The translations under genes were made by a program, and so were the position numbers. Shown here in pieces: positions 1 through 9,600 of a DNA stretch of 64,000 nt (position 1 is the stretch's first letter; every line of letters begins with the position of its first letter). The notes under the pieces were generated by a model. That model saw only the letters and a program-made list of their open reading frames with translations. It was not told the DNA's origin and searched no databases. Origin of the DNA: CAWFKW01 sp963816535 (lineage in GTDB: Bacteria; Bacteroidota; Ignavibacteria; Tepidaquicellales; OLB5); the NCBI GenBank assembly GCA_963816535.1, contig CAWFKW010000008.1, positions 124,001 through 188,000 of the forward strand, given 5' to 3'.

Positions 1-36
1 AAACAAATAAATGATTAAATATAGAAATGCCCGGAA

Positions 37-1059
37 TTAATTCGTAAGCATCACCACAATTGCTGTAACAACAATATTCAGCAAGGCAAGTGGAAGAAGT
101 ATCTTCCACCCAACGTTCATCAGCTGGTCGTACCTGAAACGCGGAATTGACCACCTGACCCAAATGAAGAACAAAACCATAAATATTACTTTCAGAACAA
201 AAACCAGGACCTGCAGAAGAGAAACTGCCATTGCAGGCAACCCGAAATTCTGAAGATACGGAAACTGCCATCCGCCCAAGTAAAGCGTAGTTATGACGGC
301 AGACGCCACTATCATGTTCGCATATTCAGCCAGGAAAAACAGGGCAAACTTCATGCTTGAATACTCAGTATGGTACCCACCTACTAGCTCAGGTTCCGCC
401 TCAGGCAGATCAAAAGGCGTCCTGTTAGTTTCGGCAAATGAAGCGATAAGAAAAATAATAAATCCTACCGGCTGAAGAACAAGGTTCCATTTCCAACCGA
501 ACTGGTGGCGGACAATATCCTGAAGACTGAGAGAGCCGGTAATCAGTATAACTCCCACAACTGCAAGCCCCATTGAAAGCTCATAGCTAATCATCTGCGC
601 GCTTGACCTCAGTCCGCCAAACAATGAATATTTGTTATTCGATGACCATCCGCTAAGCGTTATTCCGTATACGCCCAGCGATGTCAATGCCAGAATATAC
701 AATATCCCTACGTTTACGTCCGTTATCTGGAGCGAGATATCCCTGTCAAATAAATGAATAACATTTCCGAAAGGCACAACGGCTATGGTTGTGAGCGCCA
801 CAAAGATAGAAATCATAGGCGCAAGAGTGTGAATAGCCTTGTTGGCTTTTGCAGGGACAATATCTTCTTTTAAGACAAGCTTAAGCACGTCCGCAAAAGG
901 CTGGAACAAACCCTCAGGCCCGACCCTGTTAGGGCCGTACCTGTTTTGGATCAGCGCAGAAACCCTGCGCTCGGCGTAAACCGAGTATGCAACTCCCATT
1001 AATAAAACGCCCACTACAACCGCTATCTTAATAGCCGCAATTAATATTTCAATCCACAC
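37..1059 (-). CDS. nuoH: NADH-quinone oxidoreductase subunit H (complex I)
   Basis: This is the membrane subunit at the junction of the peripheral and membrane arms of respiratory complex I, where the quinone site lies. The 340-residue protein has about eight hydrophobic segments. It carries the family signatures AERRVSALIQNRYGPNRVGP near residue 29 and AETNRTPFDLPEAEPELVGG in the middle, followed by the conserved Glu/Tyr-rich loop. Length matches the family. It starts with GTG, and the stop of the upstream isomerase gene lies 4 bases before it, so it is the last visible gene of the era-to-nuoH run. Finding nuoH behind sugar-phosphate and PTS genes is unusual; the remaining nuo genes may lie beyond the left edge of the window (inference). 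Confidence 0.97.
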   Translation of the reverse strand: MWIEILIAAIKIAVVVGVLLMGVAYSVYAERRVSALIQNRYGPNRVGPEGLFQPFADVLKLVLKEDIVPAKANKAIHTLAPMISIFVALTTIAVVPFGNVIHLFDRDISLQITDVNVGILYILALTSLGVYGITLSGWSSNNKYSLFGGLRSSAQMISYELSMGLAVVGVILITGSLSLQDIVRHQFGWKWNLVLQPVGFIIFLIASFAETNRTPFDLPEAEPELVGGYHTEYSSMKFALFFLAEYANMIVASAVITTLYLGGWQFPYLQNFGLPAMAVSLLQVLVFVLKVIFMVLFFIWVRWSIPRFRYDQLMNVGWKILLPLALLNIVVTAIVVMLTN

Positions 1060-1063
1060 GGCG

Positions 1064-2113
1064 CTAATTCTCCATCAATTTGTTTTTAAGAATATTTATT
1101 TTTTCGATCGGCGAAGGATCCTGTTTGTAGAATATCGCAAGGTAAAAACTGACCCAATCGCCTAAGTATATTACATCCATAATCCTTTCAAGTTTCGTAT
1201 CGCCTTCGCCGTCCACTTCAACCTGCAGTCCGCTAATTTCTTTGATAAGATCAAGCGTTACACGCATCCTTTTTGCGATCCTGGGATTATCATCCTTATC
1301 CAGCAAAAAGATAACGGCGAAATTTTTCAAAATGTCCGGATTTTGCTGCCATCCGACAATCTCGTTATGGTTCATTTCCGGCAGGTAATTGCCAAATGCC
1401 AGGCATTTAGCGTTTTCTTCTATCTGGCAGCGCCATCTTAAGTTCGCAATATCTAATAAATCACATGAAGAATAAATGACAGGAATTTTACCCTGCAGGT
1501 GCTTAGCTATCCTGATTGCGTTATTTTTAGATTCTTCCGCAAGTGAGAACTGCATTGCCCTTCTCTTCATTAAGTCGATAACCCTGAAAATATCCTGAGT
1601 TTTATCTTCAACCAAACCCATTTTCGCAAAGAGCATCAGCAGCGGGAAAAACGAATAAGCAAGGGCGCATCTTGGCTGGTATCCCCTGGGCAGCCTGATA
1701 GTCAGCCTGCTTTGGGTCTCTGCCAAAACCGAGAGCTTGCCGCCGGAGGTGGAACATACAATTTTGCAGCCCCTGTTTACCGCATCCTCGTAAGATGAAA
1801 GCGATTCCTCTGTATCTCCGGAATAGCTGGATATTACAACGAGAGAATTCTTATCTGCGAATGCAGGCAGGAAGTAATTACGGTTTATGAAGATAGGGAT
1901 CCTGCATTCGTAACCCAGGTAACTTCTAAGGAGATCTCCGCCGATTGCAGAACCCCCCAGCCCGCAAATAATAATGTTCTTTGCCTGCTTCAAATCATCC
2001 GGCGGTTCTAGATTTGAGCCAATTATTACGGCTTCCTCGATCTGTTCGCCAAATCCGGCGAGCATTGAAAACATATCAAAATTATCGTATAACTTTATTT
2101 CTGAATCGTTCAT
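1064..2113 (-). CDS. bifunctional phosphoglucose/phosphomannose isomerase
   Basis: This SIS-domain isomerase is predicted to interconvert glucose-6-P or mannose-6-P with fructose-6-P. The 349-residue protein has the first SIS phosphosugar loop (GLGGSAIGGD, about residues 51-60), the second loop SSYSGDTEE and the catalytic-site segment EMNHNEIVGW near residue 245. These are hallmarks of the short archaeal/bacterial bifunctional PGI/PMI family rather than classical PGI. Length fits that family. It lies between ptsI and nuoH with 4-base gaps on both sides, so co-transcription is likely. The neighbourhood suggests a role in sugar-phosphate supply for envelope precursors, but that is inference. 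Dual substrate use cannot be read from sequence alone. Confidence 0.9.
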   Translation of the reverse strand: MNDSEIKLYDNFDMFSMLAGFGEQIEEAVIIGSNLEPPDDLKQAKNIIICGLGGSAIGGDLLRSYLGYECRIPIFINRNYFLPAFADKNSLVVISSYSGDTEESLSSYEDAVNRGCKIVCSTSGGKLSVLAETQSRLTIRLPRGYQPRCALAYSFFPLLMLFAKMGLVEDKTQDIFRVIDLMKRRAMQFSLAEESKNNAIRIAKHLQGKIPVIYSSCDLLDIANLRWRCQIEENAKCLAFGNYLPEMNHNEIVGWQQNPDILKNFAVIFLLDKDDNPRIAKRMRVTLDLIKEISGLQVEVDGEGDTKLERIMDVIYLGDWVSFYLAIFYKQDPSPIEKINILKNKLMEN

Positions 2114-2117
2114 CAGT

Positions 2118-3848
2118 TTATGTTAATGCTTCTCCGTTTGGTTCGGTAAGGTAGTTTCTTATCCTGCTCTCCTCTTCCATTCTTAAAACGTTCGCCGCAA
2201 CTTGTTTTGCTTCGGAGAAATTAACCGACCTTATAAGCTTCTTAATTCTCAGAAACGAAGAACCTTCAACGCTCAGTTCGTTAACGCCAAGGCCGATGAG
2301 AAGAGATACAGCGTTTGGGTCGCCCGCCATTTCGCCGCAAACGCTGACCGGCAGTCCGTTCTTATTGGCGCATTTGACAATTGAAGAAAGAGCTTTGATA
2401 ACAGCGGGATGAAACTGCTGGTACAGCGCTGAAACCAAACTGCTGTCCCTATCTACAGCAAGCAGGTATTGTATAAGATCGTTCGTGCCTACGCTGAAGA
2501 AATCAACTTCCTTCGCAATAGAATCGGCGACGTATACAGCCGAAGGGACTTCTATCATAACTCCTATCTTGATTTTCTCGTCGAACCTGGTCCCCTTTTT
2601 TCTCAGATCGTCCTTTGCTTTTTCAAACAGCTCTTTTATCTTTCGAACTTCTTCGACGCTCGCTATCATGGGGAACATTATTCTTATATTTCCTTTTCTG
2701 GAAGCGCGAAGCATGGCCCTCAGCTGGGCTAAAAAAACGTCCGGCTTATCCAAACATATCCTGATACCGCGCCAACCTAAGAACGGGTTTGCTTCCTTCT
2801 GAGAATCAGGAAGAAGCTTGTCGCCGCCGATATCAAAGGTTCTTATTGTGACAATTTGCGGATATAGCCTGTCGGCAAGCATCTTATACTGCCTGTTTTG
2901 CGCTTCCTCCGTGGGGAAATCGCCGGCCGCGAGGAACATATGTTCAGTCCGGTATAATCCTACTCCGCATCCGGCATGGGTAAGCACATAATCAAGCTCC
3001 TTATTAAATTCCAGGTTCACGTTAAGCGCTATCTTTACGCCGTCCTTTGTCTCAGTAGGAAGCTTTTCAATTTCTTTAAGGCTTCTCTCGAATGTGGCGT
3101 TTCTTTTTATCTGTTCTTTGTAACGCTGTATAGATTCTTTTGAAGGGTTCTTTATCACCACACCTTTATAGCCGTCTATAATAAGAAAGTCTTCGGGAGT
3201 AATACGGGCCGATATATCCCCCATAGCAACCACTGCCGGGAGATTCAGCGAGCGGGCAATGATAGCCACATGCGAGTTGGTTCCGCCTATATCGGTGGCA
3301 AAACCAAGAAGCTTCCTGGCGCTGAATAAAATTGTATCCGCCGGCGTAAGATTCTTCGCTACAACGATGCAGTTTTCCTCGATTTTCGAAATCAGCTTTT
3401 CCTTTAAAATATTTCGCAGCACGCGCGCCTTAATATCTTCAAGATCGTTGACTTTTTCCTTTATATAGTCATCCTGAGAAGCGATCAGCTTATTTTCGAT
3501 GAGCTTTATCTCTTCCCCGAAAACTACGAAGGCCGCTTTTTTCTCAGCGCGGATGCGTTCCAGAATTTTTTTATGGAAAATTTCGTCGTGCAGGAATGAA
3601 AGCTGGGCATCGAATATCAAAAGGTTTTTTTCGTCGAGTTTCTCTTTAGCCAGGTTGAAGATTTTCTTTAGTTCTCTTATAGAGCGCTCTACCGCTTCTT
3701 TGTAACTATCCGTCTCTTTTTTTATGATGACCCGCTCGGAAGAGCCGTCGTACTTCGGCATTACCGACCTGTATACAAAAGGTTTTCCCATCGAAATACC
3801 TTTCGACGCAGGCAGCCCTTTATATATTTCCTCCTGAATTGAGATCAA
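2118..3848 (-). CDS. ptsI: phosphoenolpyruvate-protein phosphotransferase (PTS enzyme I)
   Basis: Enzyme I takes phosphate from PEP onto a histidine and passes it to HPr. The 576-residue protein has the N-terminal HPr-binding/phosphohistidine part with the active-site His193 in the motif GGTNSHVAIIARS. The C-terminal PEP-binding barrel shows GLYRTEHMF, TIRTFDIGGDK, FSVGTNDLIQY and SVCGEMAGDP. All catalytic signatures are intact and length is normal. The start is TTG at 3848, 12 bases after the HPr stop, and no ATG in a better place is visible. No enzyme II gene is present in the window, so the sugar or regulatory output is unknown; an incomplete regulatory PTS is possible (inference). Confidence 0.97.
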   Translation of the reverse strand: MISIQEEIYKGLPASKGISMGKPFVYRSVMPKYDGSSERVIIKKETDSYKEAVERSIRELKKIFNLAKEKLDEKNLLIFDAQLSFLHDEIFHKKILERIRAEKKAAFVVFGEEIKLIENKLIASQDDYIKEKVNDLEDIKARVLRNILKEKLISKIEENCIVVAKNLTPADTILFSARKLLGFATDIGGTNSHVAIIARSLNLPAVVAMGDISARITPEDFLIIDGYKGVVIKNPSKESIQRYKEQIKRNATFERSLKEIEKLPTETKDGVKIALNVNLEFNKELDYVLTHAGCGVGLYRTEHMFLAAGDFPTEEAQNRQYKMLADRLYPQIVTIRTFDIGGDKLLPDSQKEANPFLGWRGIRICLDKPDVFLAQLRAMLRASRKGNIRIMFPMIASVEEVRKIKELFEKAKDDLRKKGTRFDEKIKIGVMIEVPSAVYVADSIAKEVDFFSVGTNDLIQYLLAVDRDSSLVSALYQQFHPAVIKALSSIVKCANKNGLPVSVCGEMAGDPNAVSLLIGLGVNELSVEGSSFLRIKKLIRSVNFSEAKQVAANVLRMEEESRIRNYLTEPNGEALT

Positions 3849-3860
3849 ACCTTCAATATT

Positions 3861-4127
3861 TTATAATTCCCCGAATCCATCTTCAAAAAACTTAGTTATT
3901 TCTTCAGCCGCTTTTTTTTCGTCAGGCCCGTCAAACAGCAGCGTAACCTCGGACCCGCACTCAGCCGCAAGCGACATTACTCCTATAATGCTTTTCCCGT
4001 TTATCTGGAAACCGTCTTTGACAATATAGAAATCAGCTTTATACTTTGAAGCGATCTTTACAAGCACCGAAGCCGGCCTTGTGTGCATCCCGGCTTTATT
4101 TACTATGGCGACCGATCTTTCTATCAT
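3861..4127 (-). CDS. ptsH: phosphocarrier protein HPr
   Basis: This small phosphocarrier accepts phosphate from enzyme I. The 88-residue protein has His15 in NKAGMHTRPAS and a regulatory-type Ser46 in NGKSIIGVMSL. Ser46 is the residue phosphorylated by HPr kinase in organisms that have one, so an HprK elsewhere in the genome is plausible, but it is not seen here. It lies 12 bases upstream of ptsI and 5 bases downstream of the prenyl synthase, in the same operon. No enzyme II or sugar permease accompanies it. Confidence 0.96.
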   Translation of the reverse strand: MIERSVAIVNKAGMHTRPASVLVKIASKYKADFYIVKDGFQINGKSIIGVMSLAAECGSEVTLLFDGPDEKKAAEEITKFFEDGFGEL

Positions 4128-4132
4128 TAAAC

Positions 4133-5149
4133 CTAGTAGTTCCTGTTCAAAAGCATTTCAGAAAAAAGCGAAAGCGTATTTCTTGAAACTTCGGAACCAA
4201 GGAGGTTCAGATTCTCATTGGCTTTTTGCGTGTAAAGCTTAATTTCATTTTTTGCCGCTTCAATTGCGCAAACAGACCTATATGTATCAATTACCCGCCC
4301 TATTTTTTCAGATGGCGCCAAATCCGAATTATAAAGGCGCTCAAATTTTTCGCCCTCATCATTGCCCATAAGCTCAAGCGTCTTCAGGTACAGGTATGTT
4401 TTTTTCTTTTCCAGAATGTCGCCGCCGATTTTCTTTCCGAATTCTGTTTCATCGGCTATTACGTCAAGCAAATCATCATGGATCTGAAACGCAAGCCCGA
4501 GGTTCTCTGAATAGCCGCTTATTACCCTGAGGCCGCTTTCATCGGCATTGCCGATAATCGCCCCTATCAAAGCCGAAGTCCGCAGCAGTTCGGCTGTCTT
4601 TTTGCGGATCATGATCATATAATCGGGCAGCGTTACGCCGGAACTTACCTCAAATTCCTTATCCAGGGCCTGCCCCTCGCAAACCTCTATAACTCCGTCT
4701 GTAAACGTTCCAACTACTTCACTGATCCTCGGAGAATTTGTTTTAAGGAGGGAGCGGTATGAAAGCCCGATAAGCTCATCGCCGACCAAAATAGCGGCAT
4801 TTGTATCCCACTTCCTGTGAATAGTTTCTCTTCCGCGTCTGGTATCGGCATTATCCATTATATCGTCATGCACAAGCGTAAAATTATGCAATATCTCTAT
4901 CGCAATGGCGGCATCCAGAGTTTCGTCAGGATCGCCTCCGAAGGCGCCGCAGGCGAGCATCATAATTATCGGCCTGATGCGCTTGCCGCCGCCTGACATG
5001 ATGTAATTAAGCGGGTCATAAAGAGAATACGGATACTTGCTTTTGTTCTGTGAGTACCTTGAGCGCTCTGTTTCATGTTTCAGGTAATTCTCCAGACATT
5101 CATCCACTTTTTTCCTGTACCCTGCAAATATGTTCCGGCCTGAATCCAT
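4133..5149 (-). CDS. polyprenyl (isoprenyl) diphosphate synthase
   Basis: A trans-prenyl chain-elongating enzyme that condenses isopentenyl diphosphate onto an allylic diphosphate. The 338-residue protein has GGGKRIRP (residues 53-60), the first aspartate-rich motif DDIMD at 95-99 and the second motif HDDLLD at 224-229, all typical of the family. A phenylalanine five residues before the first motif is a bulky residue of the kind that limits chain length in type I GGPP synthases, so a C20-range product is possible. That is inference and a longer quinone or undecaprenyl-type chain is not excluded. It sits between era and ptsH with gaps of 8 and 5 bases. Confidence 0.93.
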   Translation of the reverse strand: MDSGRNIFAGYRKKVDECLENYLKHETERSRYSQNKSKYPYSLYDPLNYIMSGGGKRIRPIIMMLACGAFGGDPDETLDAAIAIEILHNFTLVHDDIMDNADTRRGRETIHRKWDTNAAILVGDELIGLSYRSLLKTNSPRISEVVGTFTDGVIEVCEGQALDKEFEVSSGVTLPDYMIMIRKKTAELLRTSALIGAIIGNADESGLRVISGYSENLGLAFQIHDDLLDVIADETEFGKKIGGDILEKKKTYLYLKTLELMGNDEGEKFERLYNSDLAPSEKIGRVIDTYRSVCAIEAAKNEIKLYTQKANENLNLLGSEVSRNTLSLFSEMLLNRNY

Positions 5150-5157
5150 CGGTTATC

Positions 5158-6066
5158 TTAATTTGAAAATGCGCTTTGGTTAGAGAAATTCCTTTTCAAA
5201 AAGTCTTCGTCGTTCTTCCAGTTGGCTTTTACTTTTACAAACAGCTCCAGGAATACTTCCCTGCCGAGAAAATCTTCTATATCTTTTCGTGCAAGTTCGC
5301 CAAGATGCTTAAGCATGTCGCCGCCCTTGCCAATGATTATGCCTTTCTGGGATTCTTTTTCTATTATGATATTCGCCCTTATATAATCCTTGCCTTTTTC
5401 GCGTTCCTTAAACTCCTCAATTTCGATGAATATTGAATAAGGTATCTCTTCTTTGTAAAGCCTCAGGGCGTATTCTCTAATGATTTCGCCGACAAAAAAC
5501 TTTTCAGGCTGCGTGGCAATAGTTTTCTCGTCAAAATAAAACTCATTTTCGGGAATGTATTTCTCAACGGTTTTCAGGAAATCTTCGATATTAAATTTCT
5601 TTCTTGCCGATACAGGGATTATCTCGTCGAATTTTGTCTTTACAAAAACATCGCTGATTATGTGCAGCACTTCTTCCTTAGTAAGCAGGTCTATCTTATT
5701 CAGGACAATGAAAGATTTCTTTGCCGCAAATTCGTCTTTATATATTTCCGAAAGGTCTTTCAGTACGGCCGCATCATATTCCGAGACATCATAAACCAGG
5801 ACAATCAGGTCGGTTTCAACAAACGTGCTTTCGAGCTCTTTCTTCATATAGACCTGAAGCTTATACTTAGGTTTTAAAATACCCGGCGTATCTACAAAAA
5901 CTATCTGGACGTCATCATGAGTATAAATTCCAAAGACCTTATTCCTTGTGGTTTGCGGCTTTGCAGTTACAATTGAAAGGTTTTGCCCGAAGATCGCGTT
6001 AAGCAAAGTTGACTTACCTGCGTTAGGCTTGCCAATTATTGATACAAATCCAGATTTTCTCGCCAT
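5158..6066 (-). CDS. era: GTPase Era
   Basis: Era is a GTPase that binds 16S rRNA and assists 30S maturation. The G1 loop GKPNAGKST is near the N-terminus, G3 is DTPG and G4 is NKID. A KH domain with IIGKGGDMLKHLG occupies the last third, the standard Era arrangement, and the length of about 302 residues is normal. The open frame can be extended three codons to a TTG at 6075, but the ATG at 6066 directly before ARKSGF fits the usual Era N-terminus better, so I chose it. No clear Shine-Dalgarno site is visible. It is the first gene of the minus-strand operon ending in nuoH. Confidence 0.95.
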   Translation of the reverse strand: MARKSGFVSIIGKPNAGKSTLLNAIFGQNLSIVTAKPQTTRNKVFGIYTHDDVQIVFVDTPGILKPKYKLQVYMKKELESTFVETDLIVLVYDVSEYDAAVLKDLSEIYKDEFAAKKSFIVLNKIDLLTKEEVLHIISDVFVKTKFDEIIPVSARKKFNIEDFLKTVEKYIPENEFYFDEKTIATQPEKFFVGEIIREYALRLYKEEIPYSIFIEIEEFKEREKGKDYIRANIIIEKESQKGIIIGKGGDMLKHLGELARKDIEDFLGREVFLELFVKVKANWKNDEDFLKRNFSNQSAFSN

Positions 6067-6301
6067 TTTATACAAAATTACGAGATTTTTATTGCAAATA
6101 CAATTTAAAACGCTCCATAGTTATCCGGAAATATTTTGTTAATTAATAAATTAGACACGCTGAGGAAGAGTCCGCTCATTTGATTTTGAAAATATGAAGG
6201 CCGCATTAAGATAGCTGGCGTAACGTGATTGGTGTAGGAATGTTTTATTTCATTGATAAGTTAAATATGTATAGTTATATATGTGTTGGGAAAAACCGTA
6301 G

Positions 6302-6517
6302 ATGATGAAAAAAACTGCATATGTTGGAAACTACTCTCCGAACAGGATGAAAATTCCGACAACTCTGTTTGAGTTGAGCGACTGCAACGACTATGGCAGG
6401 CATCCTAAGATCACAAAGGCCCCCGGAAAGTTTATAGTATTTAAGGTCTTGGTAAGAAAACATTACGGAATGGATTTTTTGACAGAAGACGAAAAGTACT
6501 GGTACTTTAAGAGATGA
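6302..6517 (+). CDS. small protein of unknown function
   Basis: I do not recognise this 71-residue protein. It begins with two ATG codons in a row, is basic, has no signal peptide or membrane segment, and ends in an aromatic/charged tail (EDEKYWYFKR). It stands alone between era and the T9SS cargo gene, on the opposite strand to both. A canonical intrinsic terminator lies 31 bases after its stop on the same strand, which is the best evidence that it is transcribed as its own unit. A shorter open frame on the other strand of the same bases has no such support. Confidence 0.45.
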   Translation: MMKKTAYVGNYSPNRMKIPTTLFELSDCNDYGRHPKITKAPGKFIVFKVLVRKHYGMDFLTEDEKYWYFKR

Positions 6518-6547
6518 ATTAGAAATTGCGAATTAATAATTACTAAT

Positions 6548-6572
6548 GGGAATCAATTTGATTCCCTTTTTT
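6548..6572 (+). terminator. intrinsic terminator after the small gene
   Basis: A perfect 8-base stem (GGGAATCA / TGATTCCC) with a 3-base loop is followed directly by six T. It reads on the plus strand and sits 31 bases downstream of the small gene ending at 6517. Confidence 0.8.
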
Positions 6573-6644
6573 ATTATTTTCATCCAATGACTCCAGTGCT
6601 TGTCCGCCTTTGGAGGATCATCGGATGAATGAAAATTACCTTCA

Positions 6645-6676
6645 GTCCCAATCCGCCGGGGCGGAACGCTTGGGAC
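6645..6676. repeat. nested palindrome, REP-like
   Basis: The outer arms GTCCCAA and TTGGGAC enclose inner arms TCCGCC and GGCGGA. It lies just past the 3' end of the large T9SS cargo gene. A related, less perfect palindrome with the same TCCCAA...TCCG...CGGA...TTGGGA layout occurs at 49575-49611, so this looks like a dispersed element rather than a simple terminator; there is no T-run. Confidence 0.6.
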
Positions 6677-6686
6677 AGCTTGAATC

Positions 6687-9600
6687 CTATTTTACCAACA
6701 CCATTTTTTTACTCATCACGTAATCGCCAGATTCTATTCTATAGAAGTAAACACCTGATGCATAATTGCTTGCGTTGAAATCAATCGAATATCTTCCGGC
6801 CTGTCTAAATTCGCTGTTTAATAATCTTTTCACAACACGCCCGAGAATATCATAAATAACCAGTGTTACCTTGCTGTCTTTCGGCAGGTCGAAATTTATT
6901 TTTGTTGATGGATTAAACGGATTCGGGAAATTCTGGTATAAATTATAGACCATAGGCACCTGACTCTTCGGATCTTTTCTTAATGGCTCATGATTACCAA
7001 ATATTTTTTGGATATCACCGTTGACGATCTTCAAATGCTCAAAAATATTCTTTGGATGTTCAGTTCTGTTGATATTCTTCAATGCATTTCTTTGAAGTAA
7101 TTCATGCTCAGCCGTTTTATCGCCATCTTTTGTTTTTTGTTTTAGCACATCAATCTTTTGTTCATCTGTTTTCTTAGAACCTTCAAGGGTTCTGTTAATG
7201 GATTTTCGAATTGAAATTTTTTGGTCTTTTGTGAATGGCGTTTTATCATCTCCCAACTCATCATATTCATTGAGATTCGGCAATGGCCGAATCGAAATCC
7301 CGCTTGCGGGATCAATTTCTTCAGATTCATCCTGGTTCTTCAAATCCGCAATTGACAATCCGAAATCCGAAATCCCTTCTCCTCCTCCTTGTCCGTTCAT
7401 TAATAGCGATGTCGCCATATAATCCCACCTTGCCAGTAATCCCTCGTAATTATACTGATTGTTGTTTATTATTTGTTGGAATCCTGCTAGAGCAGATGAA
7501 TACTGTCTTAACAGTACTTTGCATTTCTGAACCATATAATTTGATATCTTCACCAGCGCGCCGTTTGAACCGTGATTCAAAATTAGATTTTCATAATAAG
7601 TTTTTAAATTGCCATATGATGTCTGTGTGGTATCGCTTGCGATAGATGCCATGAATAAAGTCTGTAATGATGTAATACTCTGAGCGCTATCTGGATAAGT
7701 ATTGATCAATTCATAACATAAATTCTTAACAACACCGTAGTTTCTATGACGCATCTGAACGCAAATACTATCATAAGTAATTTTTGGACTGGCAACTGAG
7801 GATTCTCCGCCACCCATGCCATTCATATTCGGTATTGTGTCATTTATACCGTTTCCGATGTCCGTAATGTCGTAATTTGTTGGTGTGTTTCCGTCGCAGG
7901 TGTAAGGGAAGATATTCAGGTCCACAGGACTATTGCTAAATGTTGTCAATGATGCATGCGGCCAGGTTGGCTCTGAAATTGAGCTTTCGTTGAATTTAAA
8001 ACAATTTCCCTCTATTCTGGTGCATGGCGCAAAATCTGATTCCCAGAATGAACCTACCAAATGATAAGGTACAAAGTCTTTTGTAGAATCTATATCAAAT
8101 GTGTTATAACCGCCGGATATATAGAAAGCTGAGTTATCAATGCTAAGATTTGCGGCGCTGTTCCCTGTATTTGTTAAGCTGTTCATACCTCCCGTCCATT
8201 CGCCAGAGGATGTTGGCGCTAAGTTTATATAACTCAAATCTGAGGCAACTATTCCATCGCCGGGCATTCCAGTATTAGTTATCGTATTGCCATACAGATC
8301 GCAGCTAGTTAGCAGCGTGTTTATGCCTGTTGCAAAGCCAGAGATTATATTATTCTTTATAACTCCTCCGGTTCCAGTTGAAACAAATATTCCGGTTGCG
8401 TAGCCACTTGAAGTCATTGTATTATTTTCTATAAAAGCTCCAACTGTTAGCCCTGCATATCCCTGCAACTGCACAGCTCTTGAATAGCTGTTGTTCATTG
8501 TAAAAGTATTATTCATTATGTAGGTATTATAAGCAGGAATAGTTAAATCCGGAGAAGCAAAAGCTGCATAAACTCCGCCGGCGGTATCTGTTGAGCTTAT
8601 AAAAGTATTATATCTTATATCATTCAACGGACAATCAATACAATTTACAGCGTAACTTCCGCCAACAGGCGAGCTTATATCCTGAAATTTTGAATTATAA
8701 ATTTTAACGTTTGTTCCATTGAAATGCAGGCCGCTCCATTTATGACCTGAAACAGCAGCTTGAAAAGTATTTTTACTTGTCCGCGGCCCATCTGATGCGC
8801 TATCGGTCTGGAATGTGCCGCCATTCATTACAATTGTTGCGGAATCTGTGAAGCTTATTGTATTGCCATTGCCTTTAAATGTTATATTGTAACCATTGTT
8901 CCAAACGGTGTCTTCGCAGATGAAATTCTCATCAGTTATAACTTCATCTGAAACCAATACACCGCCCGATTTTAGAACCGGTGTGAGCTTATATAACTTG
9001 CCCTGCCCCGGGGCAAGCCACCCAAAATCTACAAGCATATTTGCGCTTTTGCTGAAAGTATTTACCGTCAGGCCCGTTTCAAGGTCAATGATTTTCCAGC
9101 TACCCGGACCCGGCAATGAATTATTAAACCTGATCCTTAAATATCTCTGCCCGTCGTCATGATTACTTTGCAACGGTGAACATCTGCGGTTAACAACCAT
9201 AAAATATTTATTCCCATCATCTGCCGATTTCTGAAAAGTTGCAACCTGCAAATATCTGTCGTCTTTGCATTCATATCTTAGGGCTGGGTCAGTGGGACCA
9301 GTGTAATTATTTTCAGGAATGTCATTTGTGCAGGCAGGCACTCCAGTACCTCTTAAATAACTGACCACATCGGCAAAGTATGAATTGTTGATCAAAGAAG
9401 TCCGTTCATCTTCATTTCGGTAAATATATGAATGTCTGTTTGTATTATCGAAGCTCATTATATACGGTTCCCAAACTTTCATTCTTGTTCCTATATCATG
9501 AAATACTTCCCATTTTGGTTTGGATTGTTCATACACATTTGTTGACCTAATAGAACCATCAGGATTCATCATTCCATACATATGCCTGGGACAGCCGGAA

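Noticed and set aside
7297..7376. CRISPR-like repeats
   Set aside because: Only single palindromes and short degenerate units, no regular repeat-spacer pattern and no cas genes.
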